Assembly: GCF_003258945.1 (NCBI RefSeq)
Contig: NZ_QLIX01000002.1
Coordinates: 843-64,842 of the forward strand
From: Roseicella frigidaeris
GTDB lineage: Bacteria; Pseudomonadota; Alphaproteobacteria; Acetobacterales; Acetobacteraceae
Reading direction: 5' to 3'
DNA length: 64,000 bases
Under the pieces are notes generated by a model, which was given only the letters and a program-made list of their open reading frames with translations, searched no databases and had not been told where the DNA came from. Both the position numbers and the translations under genes were made by a program. Within the stretch, counting starts at the first letter, position 1, and every line of letters starts with the position of its first letter. Below are positions 35,738 through 43,203 of the stretch, in pieces.

Positions 35738-36000
35738 CGCTGGTCCCCTCCAGGGACGGGCGATGGGATCGGCCCGTCCCTCCTGTTCAGGATGACGCTG
35801 GCACGCCCACCGAAGCGGCCGCGGGCGCGGCGCTGCGCTGGCGCAGGGAAAGCAAGCGTCATGCCAGCGGAACGGGGCGCCTGGTGACGGGGGCCTGAGG
35901 GCGCGCTGCCAGCCGCGCGGGCAGCATCTGCCGAAAGCAGCGGCAGGGGCCGGCGGCGGGCGATGCCGGCGGGGTCAGTGGGCGGGACCGGACGTCCGGA

Positions 36001-36222
36001 TCAGGAGGCGTCCGGGAGATGCACCGACCAGACCGGGGGCGGCGCGTCCCAGTCGAGCATCATGCCCCGCGCCTGCCGGGCCGAGGCCACGGCGCTGCGG
36101 GCGGCGGCGGCGAGGGCATGAATGGCGGCGGCCCGCTCCGGCATGTCCGGCCCCGGGGCAGGGCCGCGGGGCGAGGCTGTTCTGCCAGTGCCATCCCGGT
36201 CGGGCGCAGAGGCCTGGGGCAT
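36001..36222 (-). CDS. Small hypothetical protein
   Basis: A 73-residue frame with a strong ribosome site (GGAGGAG, eight bases from the ATG). It has a Pro/Gly/Arg-rich first half and an Ala-rich helix (AAAIHALAAAARSAVASARQARG), then a conserved-looking end DWDAPPPVWSVHLPD. I do not recognise it. No membrane segment is evident. It stands alone between the ABC operon and the exopolysaccharide genes; a longer frame with 25 more residues starts at 36297. Confidence 0.5.
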   Translation of the reverse strand: MPQASAPDRDGTGRTASPRGPAPGPDMPERAAAIHALAAAARSAVASARQARGMMLDWDAPPPVWSVHLPDAS

Positions 36223-36766
36223 GGCGTGCTCTCCTCCGTTGCGGCCTGATCGGGCGACGATCGTCCTACGGGCCGGCCGATCATGTCTGGAAGGCAATCA
36301 TGGCCATGGAAGGGCGATGGCGCGCCCTCGGGACGGCAAGCGGGCCGGAGGCCGCAGAGTCGGGCACCCAACCATAAGTTGCCATCAGCGATGGCGATGA
36401 CGCTTGTGCAATGCCACTGCAGATCCTATTGCGCCGCAGCATCACAAAATAGTGAGTAATAGAAACGCAAAAATGGCGCTTCGCGCGGAAAGTGAGACGG
36501 CGCGCCTCCGCTCGTCACGGCGCTTCGGGACCCTCCTGGCGGGAAGCCCCGTCCCGCCAAGGGAATGGCGCTGCCGCTTCCCGCCTCAAGCGTGGAGGCG
36601 CAGATAATATTTCTACCTTAAGTAGCAATGCGCGGGACGCTCCATCCGGCCCGCGGCCAGCTCCATGCCCTGCGATGCAAACCAAATAAGGGAAAATCTT
36701 GCTTCCAATCTTGCCTTGAACGAGGGTGGCGCCGGTTAGCGTCCTGAAGAGAACCGAGCCGGTTCG
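36223..36766. other. AT-richer regulatory region before the exopolysaccharide genes
   Basis: From about 36370 to 36720 the DNA is much less GC-rich than its surroundings (for example ATAGTGAGTAATAGAAACGC and AGATAATATTTCTACC). No reading frame here has a family match or ribosome site. It probably contains the promoter and regulatory sites of the sugar transferase gene. A GAAC (36718-36721), 18-base gap and CGTC arrangement resembles an EcfG stress-sigma site, but the match is weak. Confidence 0.45.
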
Positions 36767-37498
36767 ATGGGGCGCAGCACATCGGACAACGGGACGCCCA
36801 TGTCGGACACCACGCTTGCAGCTCGGGGCGCGGCCCCCGCCGCCAGGCTTCCGCGGCATCATCGCGCCAGCTGTCCAGCCGGCCTCCAAGGCCGTCTCAA
36901 GCGCGCCCTGGATGTCCTCGGCGCCGCCACCCTCCTGCTGTTGATCCTGCCCATCCTGCTGCCCATCGCCCTGGCGATCCGCGCCGATGGCGGGCCGATC
37001 CTCTTCCGCCACGCAAGGATCGGCCTCGGCGGCCGCAGCTTCGGCTGCCTGAAGTTCCGCTCGATGGTGACGGATGCGGATGCCCGGCTGGCACGGCTGC
37101 TCGCCGAGGATCCCGCTGCCGCGGCGGAATGGGCGTTGCGGCGCAAGCTCCCCCGGGATCCGCGCATCACCCGGATCGGCGCCTTCCTGCGCAGCACCAG
37201 CCTCGACGAGCTGCCGCAGCTCCTCAACGTGCTGCGCGGCGAGATGAGCCTGGTCGGCCCCCGCCCGGTCGTGCAGCAGGAACTCGATCAGCACTACAGC
37301 CAGGCTGCCGCCGACGCCTACTGCGCGATGCGCCCCGGCATCACCGGGCTCTGGCAGGTGAGCGGCCGCAGCGACACGACCTATGCCGAGCGCGTCGCCC
37401 TCGACACCCGCTACGCCCGCGAGTGGTCGATCCTCCTCGACCTCCGGATCCTGCTCCGCACCATCCCCGCCGTGCTGCAGCGCCGCGGCGCCGTCTGA
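36767..37498 (+). CDS. Undecaprenyl-phosphate sugar transferase (exopolysaccharide priming)
   Basis: 243 residues. One N-terminal membrane helix (ALDVLGAATLLLLILPILLPIALAI, about 47-71) precedes the bacterial sugar transferase domain: KFRSMVTDADARL, RITRIGAFLRSTSLDELPQLLNVL, GEMSLVGPRP and GITGLWQVSGRSD. It transfers a sugar-1-phosphate to the lipid carrier, the first step of repeat-unit assembly (ExoY/WcaJ type). The full set of signature motifs is intact. A second ATG at 36800 is possible. A glycosyltransferase and a Wza-like export protein follow. Confidence 0.92.
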   Translation: MGRSTSDNGTPMSDTTLAARGAAPAARLPRHHRASCPAGLQGRLKRALDVLGAATLLLLILPILLPIALAIRADGGPILFRHARIGLGGRSFGCLKFRSMVTDADARLARLLAEDPAAAAEWALRRKLPRDPRITRIGAFLRSTSLDELPQLLNVLRGEMSLVGPRPVVQQELDQHYSQAAADAYCAMRPGITGLWQVSGRSDTTYAERVALDTRYAREWSILLDLRILLRTIPAVLQRRGAV

Positions 37499-37625
37499 GG
37501 GCCGGCGCCGCAATGGCGACGCCGTCCCGATCCCTGCCGCCCTCCCGTCCTCGTCGTCCCGCCCCGCGCCGGCCCATCCACGGCCGGTCCGCCATGGGCG
37601 CCCGCCTGCCGAAAAGAGGCATTGC

Positions 37626-38804
37626 ATGACGCTCGTCCTCAGGACGCTCCCGCAGAAGCCCGGCCCGGTCCGGCGCTCGCCCGAAGCGCCGCTGCCGAAG
37701 GAGATCACGGGGGAGGGGCCGGCCACCCATCCCTTCGTCACCATCGTCGTGCCGACCCTGAACGAGGCCGGCTACATCGAGGCCTGCCTGGCCAGCCTGG
37801 TGAAGCAGTGGCCGGCGGCGGCTTGCGAGATCCTGGTGGTCGATGGCGGCAGCCGGGACGAGACGCTGGCCCTGGTGGAGGACTTCGCCGGCCGCCATCC
37901 GGTGCCCGACTTCCCCGCCATCCGCGCCCTGCCCAACCCGCAGCGAATCCAGTCCGCCGCGGTGAACCTCGCCGCCCGTCTCGCCTCGCCGCGTTCGACC
38001 ATCCTGATCCGGGCGGATGCGCATGCCCGCTATCCGGGCGGCTTCGTGCGCCGCTGCGTCGCCGACCTGCTGCGCACGGGGGCGACCTCGGTCGTGGTGC
38101 CGATGCGCAACGAGGCGCAGCAGGGCCATGGGTTGCAGCGGGCCATCGCCACGGCGCAGTCGAGCCGCCTCGGCAATGGCGGGTCCGCGCATCGCGCCAA
38201 GCCGCGCTCGGGCTTCGTCGACCACGGGCATCATGCCGCCTTCGACCGCCAGTTCTTCCTGTCGGTCGGTGGCTACGACGAGAGCTTCACCCATAACGAG
38301 GATGCCGAGCTCGACCACCGGGCGCAGCTCGCGGGCGGGCGGGTCTGGATGTGCGCCGAGGAGCCGGTCACCTATTTCCCGCGCAAGGACCTGCCGGCGC
38401 TGGCGCGGCAGTATTTCAAGCACGGCGCCGGCCGGGCGCGCACGCTGCTGAAGCACCGGCTGCGGCCGCGGCCGCGGCAGATGGCGCCGGTGGCGGCGCT
38501 CGGCTGCAGCCTCGGCGGCCTGCTCGCCGCGCCGCTCGAGCCCAGCCTGGCGCTGGCCGCCGCCGCCTATCCGGCCGCCTGCCTCGGCTGGGGGGCGGTG
38601 CGCGCGGCGCGGGCGAGGGATGCCTGGCTGCTCGCAGCCGGTCCGGCGCTGATCACCATGCATCTGAGCTGGGCGGCCGGCTTCCTGCGGTCCGTGGCGA
38701 CTCGCGGCGGGGCGCAGCCGCCGATCGCCGTGCCGCCGGCGGCGCCGACGGTCGCGCCGGCCGCGGCGCCGGTGCGCGTGGCCGAGCGTTATCGGGTCGG
38801 GTAG
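37626..38804 (+). CDS. Family 2 glycosyltransferase (ExoA-like)
   Basis: A 392-residue GT-A enzyme: VTIVVPTLNEAGYIEACLASLVKQ, EILVVDGGSRDETL, LIRADAHARYPGGFV, the donor-site region GGYDESFTHNEDAELDHRAQ and FKHGAGRARTLLKH. Two or three hydrophobic segments lie near the C-terminus (about 300-360). The resemblance is to ExoA of succinoglycan synthesis, which adds a glucose to the growing repeat unit at the inner membrane. AGAGG precedes the ATG. Probably in one unit with the sugar transferase 127 bases upstream. Confidence 0.9.
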   Translation: MTLVLRTLPQKPGPVRRSPEAPLPKEITGEGPATHPFVTIVVPTLNEAGYIEACLASLVKQWPAAACEILVVDGGSRDETLALVEDFAGRHPVPDFPAIRALPNPQRIQSAAVNLAARLASPRSTILIRADAHARYPGGFVRRCVADLLRTGATSVVVPMRNEAQQGHGLQRAIATAQSSRLGNGGSAHRAKPRSGFVDHGHHAAFDRQFFLSVGGYDESFTHNEDAELDHRAQLAGGRVWMCAEEPVTYFPRKDLPALARQYFKHGAGRARTLLKHRLRPRPRQMAPVAALGCSLGGLLAAPLEPSLALAAAAYPAACLGWGAVRAARARDAWLLAAGPALITMHLSWAAGFLRSVATRGGAQPPIAVPPAAPTVAPAAAPVRVAERYRVG

Positions 38805-39174
38805 GGGCGCGCCGCCCGATCGGCCACCTGCCGGCGGCGATCGTGCCGGCACCCGCCGGGCGGCGGCGCCGCGGCCGGGCTGCCGGGCGATGACACCCGG
38901 AGAGCGGCGTGCGTCCCGGCTGTGTGGCCAGGACGCTCTGGGGGATAGAAAATCGCGGTGTGCTGCACCGCGAGGTTGAACTCACGCTGTAGTGACGATA
39001 GTTTGCTCCTTGCAGTATTCACGTTTTAGAGAATTCACCGCGGCGCCTGCCTCCAACCCCCTCGGTGCCTGTCCCCGGGCTGCCTCTGACCGGACCCTGG
39101 CCGGGGCGCCGCGGGGCTGGCCGGGCGGCCGTGCGGGACCGGCCGGGGCGCCCGGCGCTCGATAAGGACATCGG
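38805..39174. other. Intergenic region with hairpin, upstream of the export gene
   Basis: The first half is GC-rich and palindromic. At 38953-38973 an 8-bp stem (TCGCGGTG/CACCGCGA, loop TGCTG) sits just before the candidate promoter at 38976-39004. The stretch 38935-39040 is AT-richer. No gene is seen. The hairpin could be an operator or the end of the upstream transcript. Confidence 0.5.
38976..39004 (+). promoter_or_regulatory. Candidate promoter for the Wza-type export gene
   Basis: TTGAAC (38976-38981), a 17-base spacer and TAGTTT (38999-39004) lie in AT-richer DNA about 170 bases before the start codon. Its position right after an 8-bp inverted repeat would allow control by a bound repressor. 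Hexamer matches are partial. Confidence 0.35.
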
Positions 39175-40398
39175 ATGGCAGCCTCGGATCATGCCCGGCC
39201 CCTCGCGCGGCGCTTCCTGCTTCGCGCCGGCGCCACCACCGCGGTCCTGGCGACGGCGGGGTGCAACAGCTTCCTGCCCAGCAGCGGGCCGCGCATGGAG
39301 GGCGTCGTCGGCCCGGCCACCGCGCGGGCGGGCGATCCCGGCCCGAATTCCGATCCGAGCCTGCACTATGCGGTGCTGACCCTCGATCCCGGCGTCGTCG
39401 CGGCGGCGGAGGCCGACGGCCCCGGCAAGCTCTTCAGCGCCGGGCTGCAGGGGCAGGGCGCCGCCGAGGTGCGCTTCGGCACCGGCGACATCCTGGCCAT
39501 CACCATCTTCGAGACCCAGGCCGGCGGCCTCTTCATCCCGGTCGATGCCGGGACCCGGCCGGGCAATTTCATCACCCTGCCGCAGCAGCAGGTGGGCCGC
39601 ACCGGCATGGTCACGATCCCCTTCGCCGGCACGGTGCCGGCGGTGGGCCGCACGGCGGGCGAGCTCGAGCGGGCGATCGCCGGCCGGCTGCGGCAGCGGG
39701 CGCTGGAGCCGCAGGTCATCGTCTCCCTCGTCGAGCGGCGCTCGGCCAATGTCTCGGTCGTCGGCGATGTCGACCAGTCGCTGCGCTTCTCGCTCGATCC
39801 CGGCGGCGAGCGGCTGCTCGGCGCCATCGCCCGGGCCGGCGGCACCCGCTTCGCGCCGCACGAGACGCTGGTGACGCTGCAGCGCGGCGGCGTCTCCGAA
39901 TCGGCGATCATGGCGGAGATCGTCGACAACCCGCGGCTCAACCTGCAGCTCGCCCCGGACGACACCATCATCGTCTCGCGCCAGCAGCGCTACTTCCTGG
40001 CCCTCGGCGCGGTCGGGCAGAGCGCCAGCATCACCCAGCTCAACCGCCGCTTCCCCTTCGACGACCGGCATATCAGCCTCGCCGATGCGGTGGCGCGGGC
40101 CGGCGGGCTGCAGGACGACCGGGCGAATCCAAGCGCCGTCTTCCTCTTCCGCTTCGAGCACCGGCCGATGCTCGAGCGCATGGGCGTCGCCACCGCGGCC
40201 TTCCAGGGCAACGAGATTCCCACGGTCTACCGGGCCGACCTGCTCAATCCGAGCTCGATGTTCCTCACCCAGCGATTCCCGATGCGCCACAACGACCTGA
40301 TCTTCGTCTCCAACGCGCCGAGCACCGACCTGCTGAAATTCCTCCAGGTGCTGCTGCCCATCGCACAGACCGGCTACTTCGCGGCCGGCATGCAGTAG
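39175..40398 (+). CDS. Outer-membrane polysaccharide export lipoprotein (Wza/ExoF type)
   Basis: 407 residues. The signal with a twin-arginine-like start (ARRFLLRAGATTAVLATAGC) ends in a lipobox, giving a lipidated Cys near residue 34. The poly_export domain follows (VRFGTGDILAITIFE, MVTIPFAGTVPAVGRTAGELERAIAGRL, PQVIVSLVERRSANVSVVGDV), then SLBB-like repeats (LLGAIARAGGTR, LADAVARAGGLQDD). It should form the outer-membrane channel for exopolysaccharide. No Wzc or polymerase gene is in the window, so the export set is incomplete here. Confidence 0.92.
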   Translation: MAASDHARPLARRFLLRAGATTAVLATAGCNSFLPSSGPRMEGVVGPATARAGDPGPNSDPSLHYAVLTLDPGVVAAAEADGPGKLFSAGLQGQGAAEVRFGTGDILAITIFETQAGGLFIPVDAGTRPGNFITLPQQQVGRTGMVTIPFAGTVPAVGRTAGELERAIAGRLRQRALEPQVIVSLVERRSANVSVVGDVDQSLRFSLDPGGERLLGAIARAGGTRFAPHETLVTLQRGGVSESAIMAEIVDNPRLNLQLAPDDTIIVSRQQRYFLALGAVGQSASITQLNRRFPFDDRHISLADAVARAGGLQDDRANPSAVFLFRFEHRPMLERMGVATAAFQGNEIPTVYRADLLNPSSMFLTQRFPMRHNDLIFVSNAPSTDLLKFLQVLLPIAQTGYFAAGMQ

Positions 40399-40700
40399 GC
40401 CATCGCCCCCAACCGCCCTGGCCCCGGCCCGGCCCCGTCCGCGGGGACGGGTTCCGGTCTGGTTTGCACTTGAGTCGCGCTCCCGCAATCGCCATGACAG
40501 GGTGAAGGGGAGGGGCGGCAGATCAGTACGATTTTGCACCTGTTTGCTCGACATGCGCTTTCGTGATTGAGTATTGTACACAAGCGTGCGATGCTCCTGC
40601 CTCTGCTTCGCGATACCGCGATCGGGTGGGGCCGGCGTGGTGCACGTGGGTCGAGGCCGATCTCCTTCGGCGCCGGTCGCAAGCCTTTACCGGAGGCCTC
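40399..40700. other. Intergenic region before the HWE kinase
   Basis: CCCGTCC-GCGG-GGACGGG (40434-40451) forms a 7-bp hairpin 35 bases after the export gene stop and may end its transcript. From 40515 to 40600 the DNA is AT-richer (GATTTTGCACC, GATTGAGTATTGTACAC) and probably holds the promoter of the signalling operon. No gene is seen. Confidence 0.45.
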
Positions 40701-42377
40701 ATGTCCAGCCCCTGGCGCGCAGGCGACCGTTCCGGCGTCCTTTGGTCCAACCCATCCGAGGCCCCCGGCGGTCCGGTAGCCATGTCTGCCTTCATGATCG
40801 CCTTCGCCGCGGCGGCCGGCCTGCTCGCCCTGGTGTTCACGGTGCCCATCACCGGCACGCTCGAAGCCTCCGGGGTGGCCGGCCTGCCCCTCCTCTGGGG
40901 CGGCCTCGCCGTCGCCGCGCCGGCCCTACTCGGCGCCGGCGTGCTGCACCGGGCCCATCACCGCGAGAAGGCGCTGCGGCGCGAGAAGGCGGCGCTCGAG
41001 GAGCGGCTGCACACGGTCGCCGACCTGTCGCATGCCTTCGAGCTGAGCGCCGTCATGCTGCGCGACGCCGATGGCACCATCCGCCACTGGTCGGCCGGCT
41101 GCGAGCGGCTCTTCGGCTTCACCGCCGCCGAGGCGATCGGGCAGCGCTCGCACGAGCTGCTCGGCACGCGCTTCCCCGATGGCGGCCGGCGGGCGGCGCA
41201 GGACAGCCTGCTCGCCAGCGGCGAGTGGCAGGGCGAGTTGCGGCACCGCCGCCGCGGCGGCCAGCCGGTCGTCGTCGCGGCGCACTGGATCCTCCGCCAT
41301 GGCAGCCATGCCGGCGCCGTGGTCGAGGTGCATGCGGATGCGACCGAGCTGAAGGCGACCGAGGCGGCGCTGCGCGCCGGCGAGGCGCGGCTGCGCCTGG
41401 CCCAGGAGGTTGCCGGCATCGGCACCTGGGAATGGGACCCGGAGGCCGACCGCTTCCTCTGGTCGCCCGAGCATTCCACCCTTTTCGGCGGCGCCTCGGC
41501 GGCGATGCCGGTGACCCTCGAGGGCTTCCTCGGCCTGGTGCATCCGGATGACCGGGCGGCGGTCCGCGCCGGCGCCTGGCGGGCGCTTGAGAGCGGCGAG
41601 TACGAGGCGGAGTTCCGCATCCTGCGCCCGGGCCGCGATGGCGGCGAGGAGATGCGCTGGCTGCTCGGCCGCGGCCGCCGCATGCCCGGCCCGGCCGGGC
41701 GGGTCGGGCCGATCCTCGGCGTGCATATGGACTTCACCGCCCGCAAGGAGGCGGAGGAGCGGCAATCCCTGCTGATGCGGGAGGTCGACCACCGGGCGAA
41801 GAACGCGCTCGCCGTGGTGCAGGCGGTGCTGCGCCTGACCAAGGCCGACAACGCGCAGGAATTCGGCCGCGCCATCGAGGGCCGGGTGGCGGCGCTCGCC
41901 CGGGCGCAGACCCTGCTGACCGAGAGCCGCTGGATGGGCGCGGACCTCAACGCCATGCTGCGCGGCGAGCTCGATCCCTTCCTCGGCAATGCCGGCAGCA
42001 CGCGGGTGATCCTGGACGGGCCGCCGCTCACCGTCTCGCCCATGGCGGCGCAGCCGCTCTCGATGACCCTGCACGAGCTCGCCACCAACGCGGCGAAGTA
42101 TGGCAGTCTCTCCGCCCCCGGCGGCACGCTCGAGCTGCGGTGGGCGGTCGATCCGGCGCAGGACCGGCTGCGGCTGCGCTGGGCCGAATCCGGCGGGCCG
42201 CCGGTCGCTGGGCCGCCGCGCGGGCGCGGCTTCGGCTCGCGCGTCATCCGCACCACCATCCACGACCAGCTTGGCGGCGAGGTGACTTTCGAGTGGCAAC
42301 CGACCGGTCTCGTCTGTCTTATGGAATTGCCGCTCGGCCGCGTCGTGACCCGGGCGGAGAGCGGACGCCGCGCCTGA
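40701..42377 (+). CDS. Membrane-bound PAS-PAS HWE-family histidine kinase
   Basis: 558 residues: two membrane helices (about 29-52 and 60-82), a short coiled coil, and two PAS domains (VMLRDADGTIRHWSAGCERLFGF; IGTWEWDPEADRFLWS). The HWE kinase core has its phosphoacceptor H364 in MREVDHRAKNALAVV, followed by LHELATNAAKYGSLS and GFGSRVIRTTI. HWE kinases are typical of alphaproteobacteria and often signal to single-domain or stress regulators. GGAGGCCTC supports the ATG. It lies 10 bases before a REC-PAS gene, so the two probably form a pair. Confidence 0.92.
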   Translation: MSSPWRAGDRSGVLWSNPSEAPGGPVAMSAFMIAFAAAAGLLALVFTVPITGTLEASGVAGLPLLWGGLAVAAPALLGAGVLHRAHHREKALRREKAALEERLHTVADLSHAFELSAVMLRDADGTIRHWSAGCERLFGFTAAEAIGQRSHELLGTRFPDGGRRAAQDSLLASGEWQGELRHRRRGGQPVVVAAHWILRHGSHAGAVVEVHADATELKATEAALRAGEARLRLAQEVAGIGTWEWDPEADRFLWSPEHSTLFGGASAAMPVTLEGFLGLVHPDDRAAVRAGAWRALESGEYEAEFRILRPGRDGGEEMRWLLGRGRRMPGPAGRVGPILGVHMDFTARKEAEERQSLLMREVDHRAKNALAVVQAVLRLTKADNAQEFGRAIEGRVAALARAQTLLTESRWMGADLNAMLRGELDPFLGNAGSTRVILDGPPLTVSPMAAQPLSMTLHELATNAAKYGSLSAPGGTLELRWAVDPAQDRLRLRWAESGGPPVAGPPRGRGFGSRVIRTTIHDQLGGEVTFEWQPTGLVCLMELPLGRVVTRAESGRRA

Positions 42378-42387
42378 AGGTCCTGCC

Positions 42388-43203
42388 ATGGCGATGATCC
42401 TGATCCTCGATGACCGCGCGACGAACCGCAGCATCTATGCCCGGCTCGCAACGGTGATCGAGGACGATGTCTCGGTGGAGGTGTTCGGGGACCCGCTCGA
42501 CGCGCTGGAATGGCTCGAGGGCAACCGCATCGACCTGGTGATCACCGACTTCAAGATGCCTGGGATGGACGGGGCCGAGTTCACGCGGCGGCTGCGGGCC
42601 CTGCCGGGCAAGTCGGCGGTGCCGGTGCTGGTGGTGACGGCGCATGACGACCGCGGCTTCCGCGTCCGCGCCCTCGATGCCGGCGCGACCGATTTCCTGC
42701 AGAGCCCGATCGACCATTTCGAGCTGGTGACCCGGGCCCGCAACCTGCTGGCCCTCGGCCGCCGTGGCCAGTCGGCGCCGCCGGCCGCGGGCCTCGCCGA
42801 GCCGCTGCCGGCGCCGCCCCTGCCGCCCGGCGCCGACCCGTTGCAGACGCATGGCACCGACGGCCTCGCCCGCATCCTCGACAGCCTGCCCGCCCAGGTG
42901 AGCGCGATCGACCGCGAGGGCCGGTGCATCTATGCCAATGCCGCGATGGCGGCGGCGCTCGGCGCCCGGCCGCGGGAGCTGGTCGGGGTCGGCGCGGCGG
43001 CGCTGTTCGGGCCGCAACGCGCCGAGCGGAGCCGGGCCGCCGACCTGGCGGTGTTGGCGACCGGCGCCTCGCTGCCGCCCTATCGCGAGGAAGGGGCGGG
43101 CGGCCAGCTGCTCACCACCAAGGCCCCGCTGCGCGACGCCAGCGGCGAGATCACCGCGGTGATCACCACCTCGATTCCGCTGGGGCCGGAGCCGGAGCGG
43201 TGA
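42388..43203 (+). CDS. Response regulator with REC and PAS domains, in the position next to rpfC
   Basis: 271 residues. The receiver (about 3-125) has acid residues DD, phosphoacceptor D54 in ITDFKMPGMDG, Thr in VVTAHDD and a late SPID in place of the usual K-P (the Lys is replaced by Ser: LQSPID). Its sequence style (ILDDRATNRSIYARL, DFKMPG) resembles the RpfG receiver. A Pro-rich linker follows, then a PAS domain (LDSLPAQVSAIDREGRCIYANAAMAAALG). No HD-GYP, GGDEF or DNA-binding output is present. Its stop overlaps the downstream sensor start by four bases (GTGA). Confidence 0.88.
   Translation: MAMILILDDRATNRSIYARLATVIEDDVSVEVFGDPLDALEWLEGNRIDLVITDFKMPGMDGAEFTRRLRALPGKSAVPVLVVTAHDDRGFRVRALDAGATDFLQSPIDHFELVTRARNLLALGRRGQSAPPAAGLAEPLPAPPLPPGADPLQTHGTDGLARILDSLPAQVSAIDREGRCIYANAAMAAALGARPRELVGVGAAALFGPQRAERSRAADLAVLATGASLPPYREEGAGGQLLTTKAPLRDASGEITAVITTSIPLGPEPER

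Noticed and set aside
36718-36743. EcfG-type stress sigma promoter before the sugar transferase
   Set aside because: GAAC with an 18-base spacer and CGTC fits only in part: the first G of the -35 box is missing. Not listed as a promoter.
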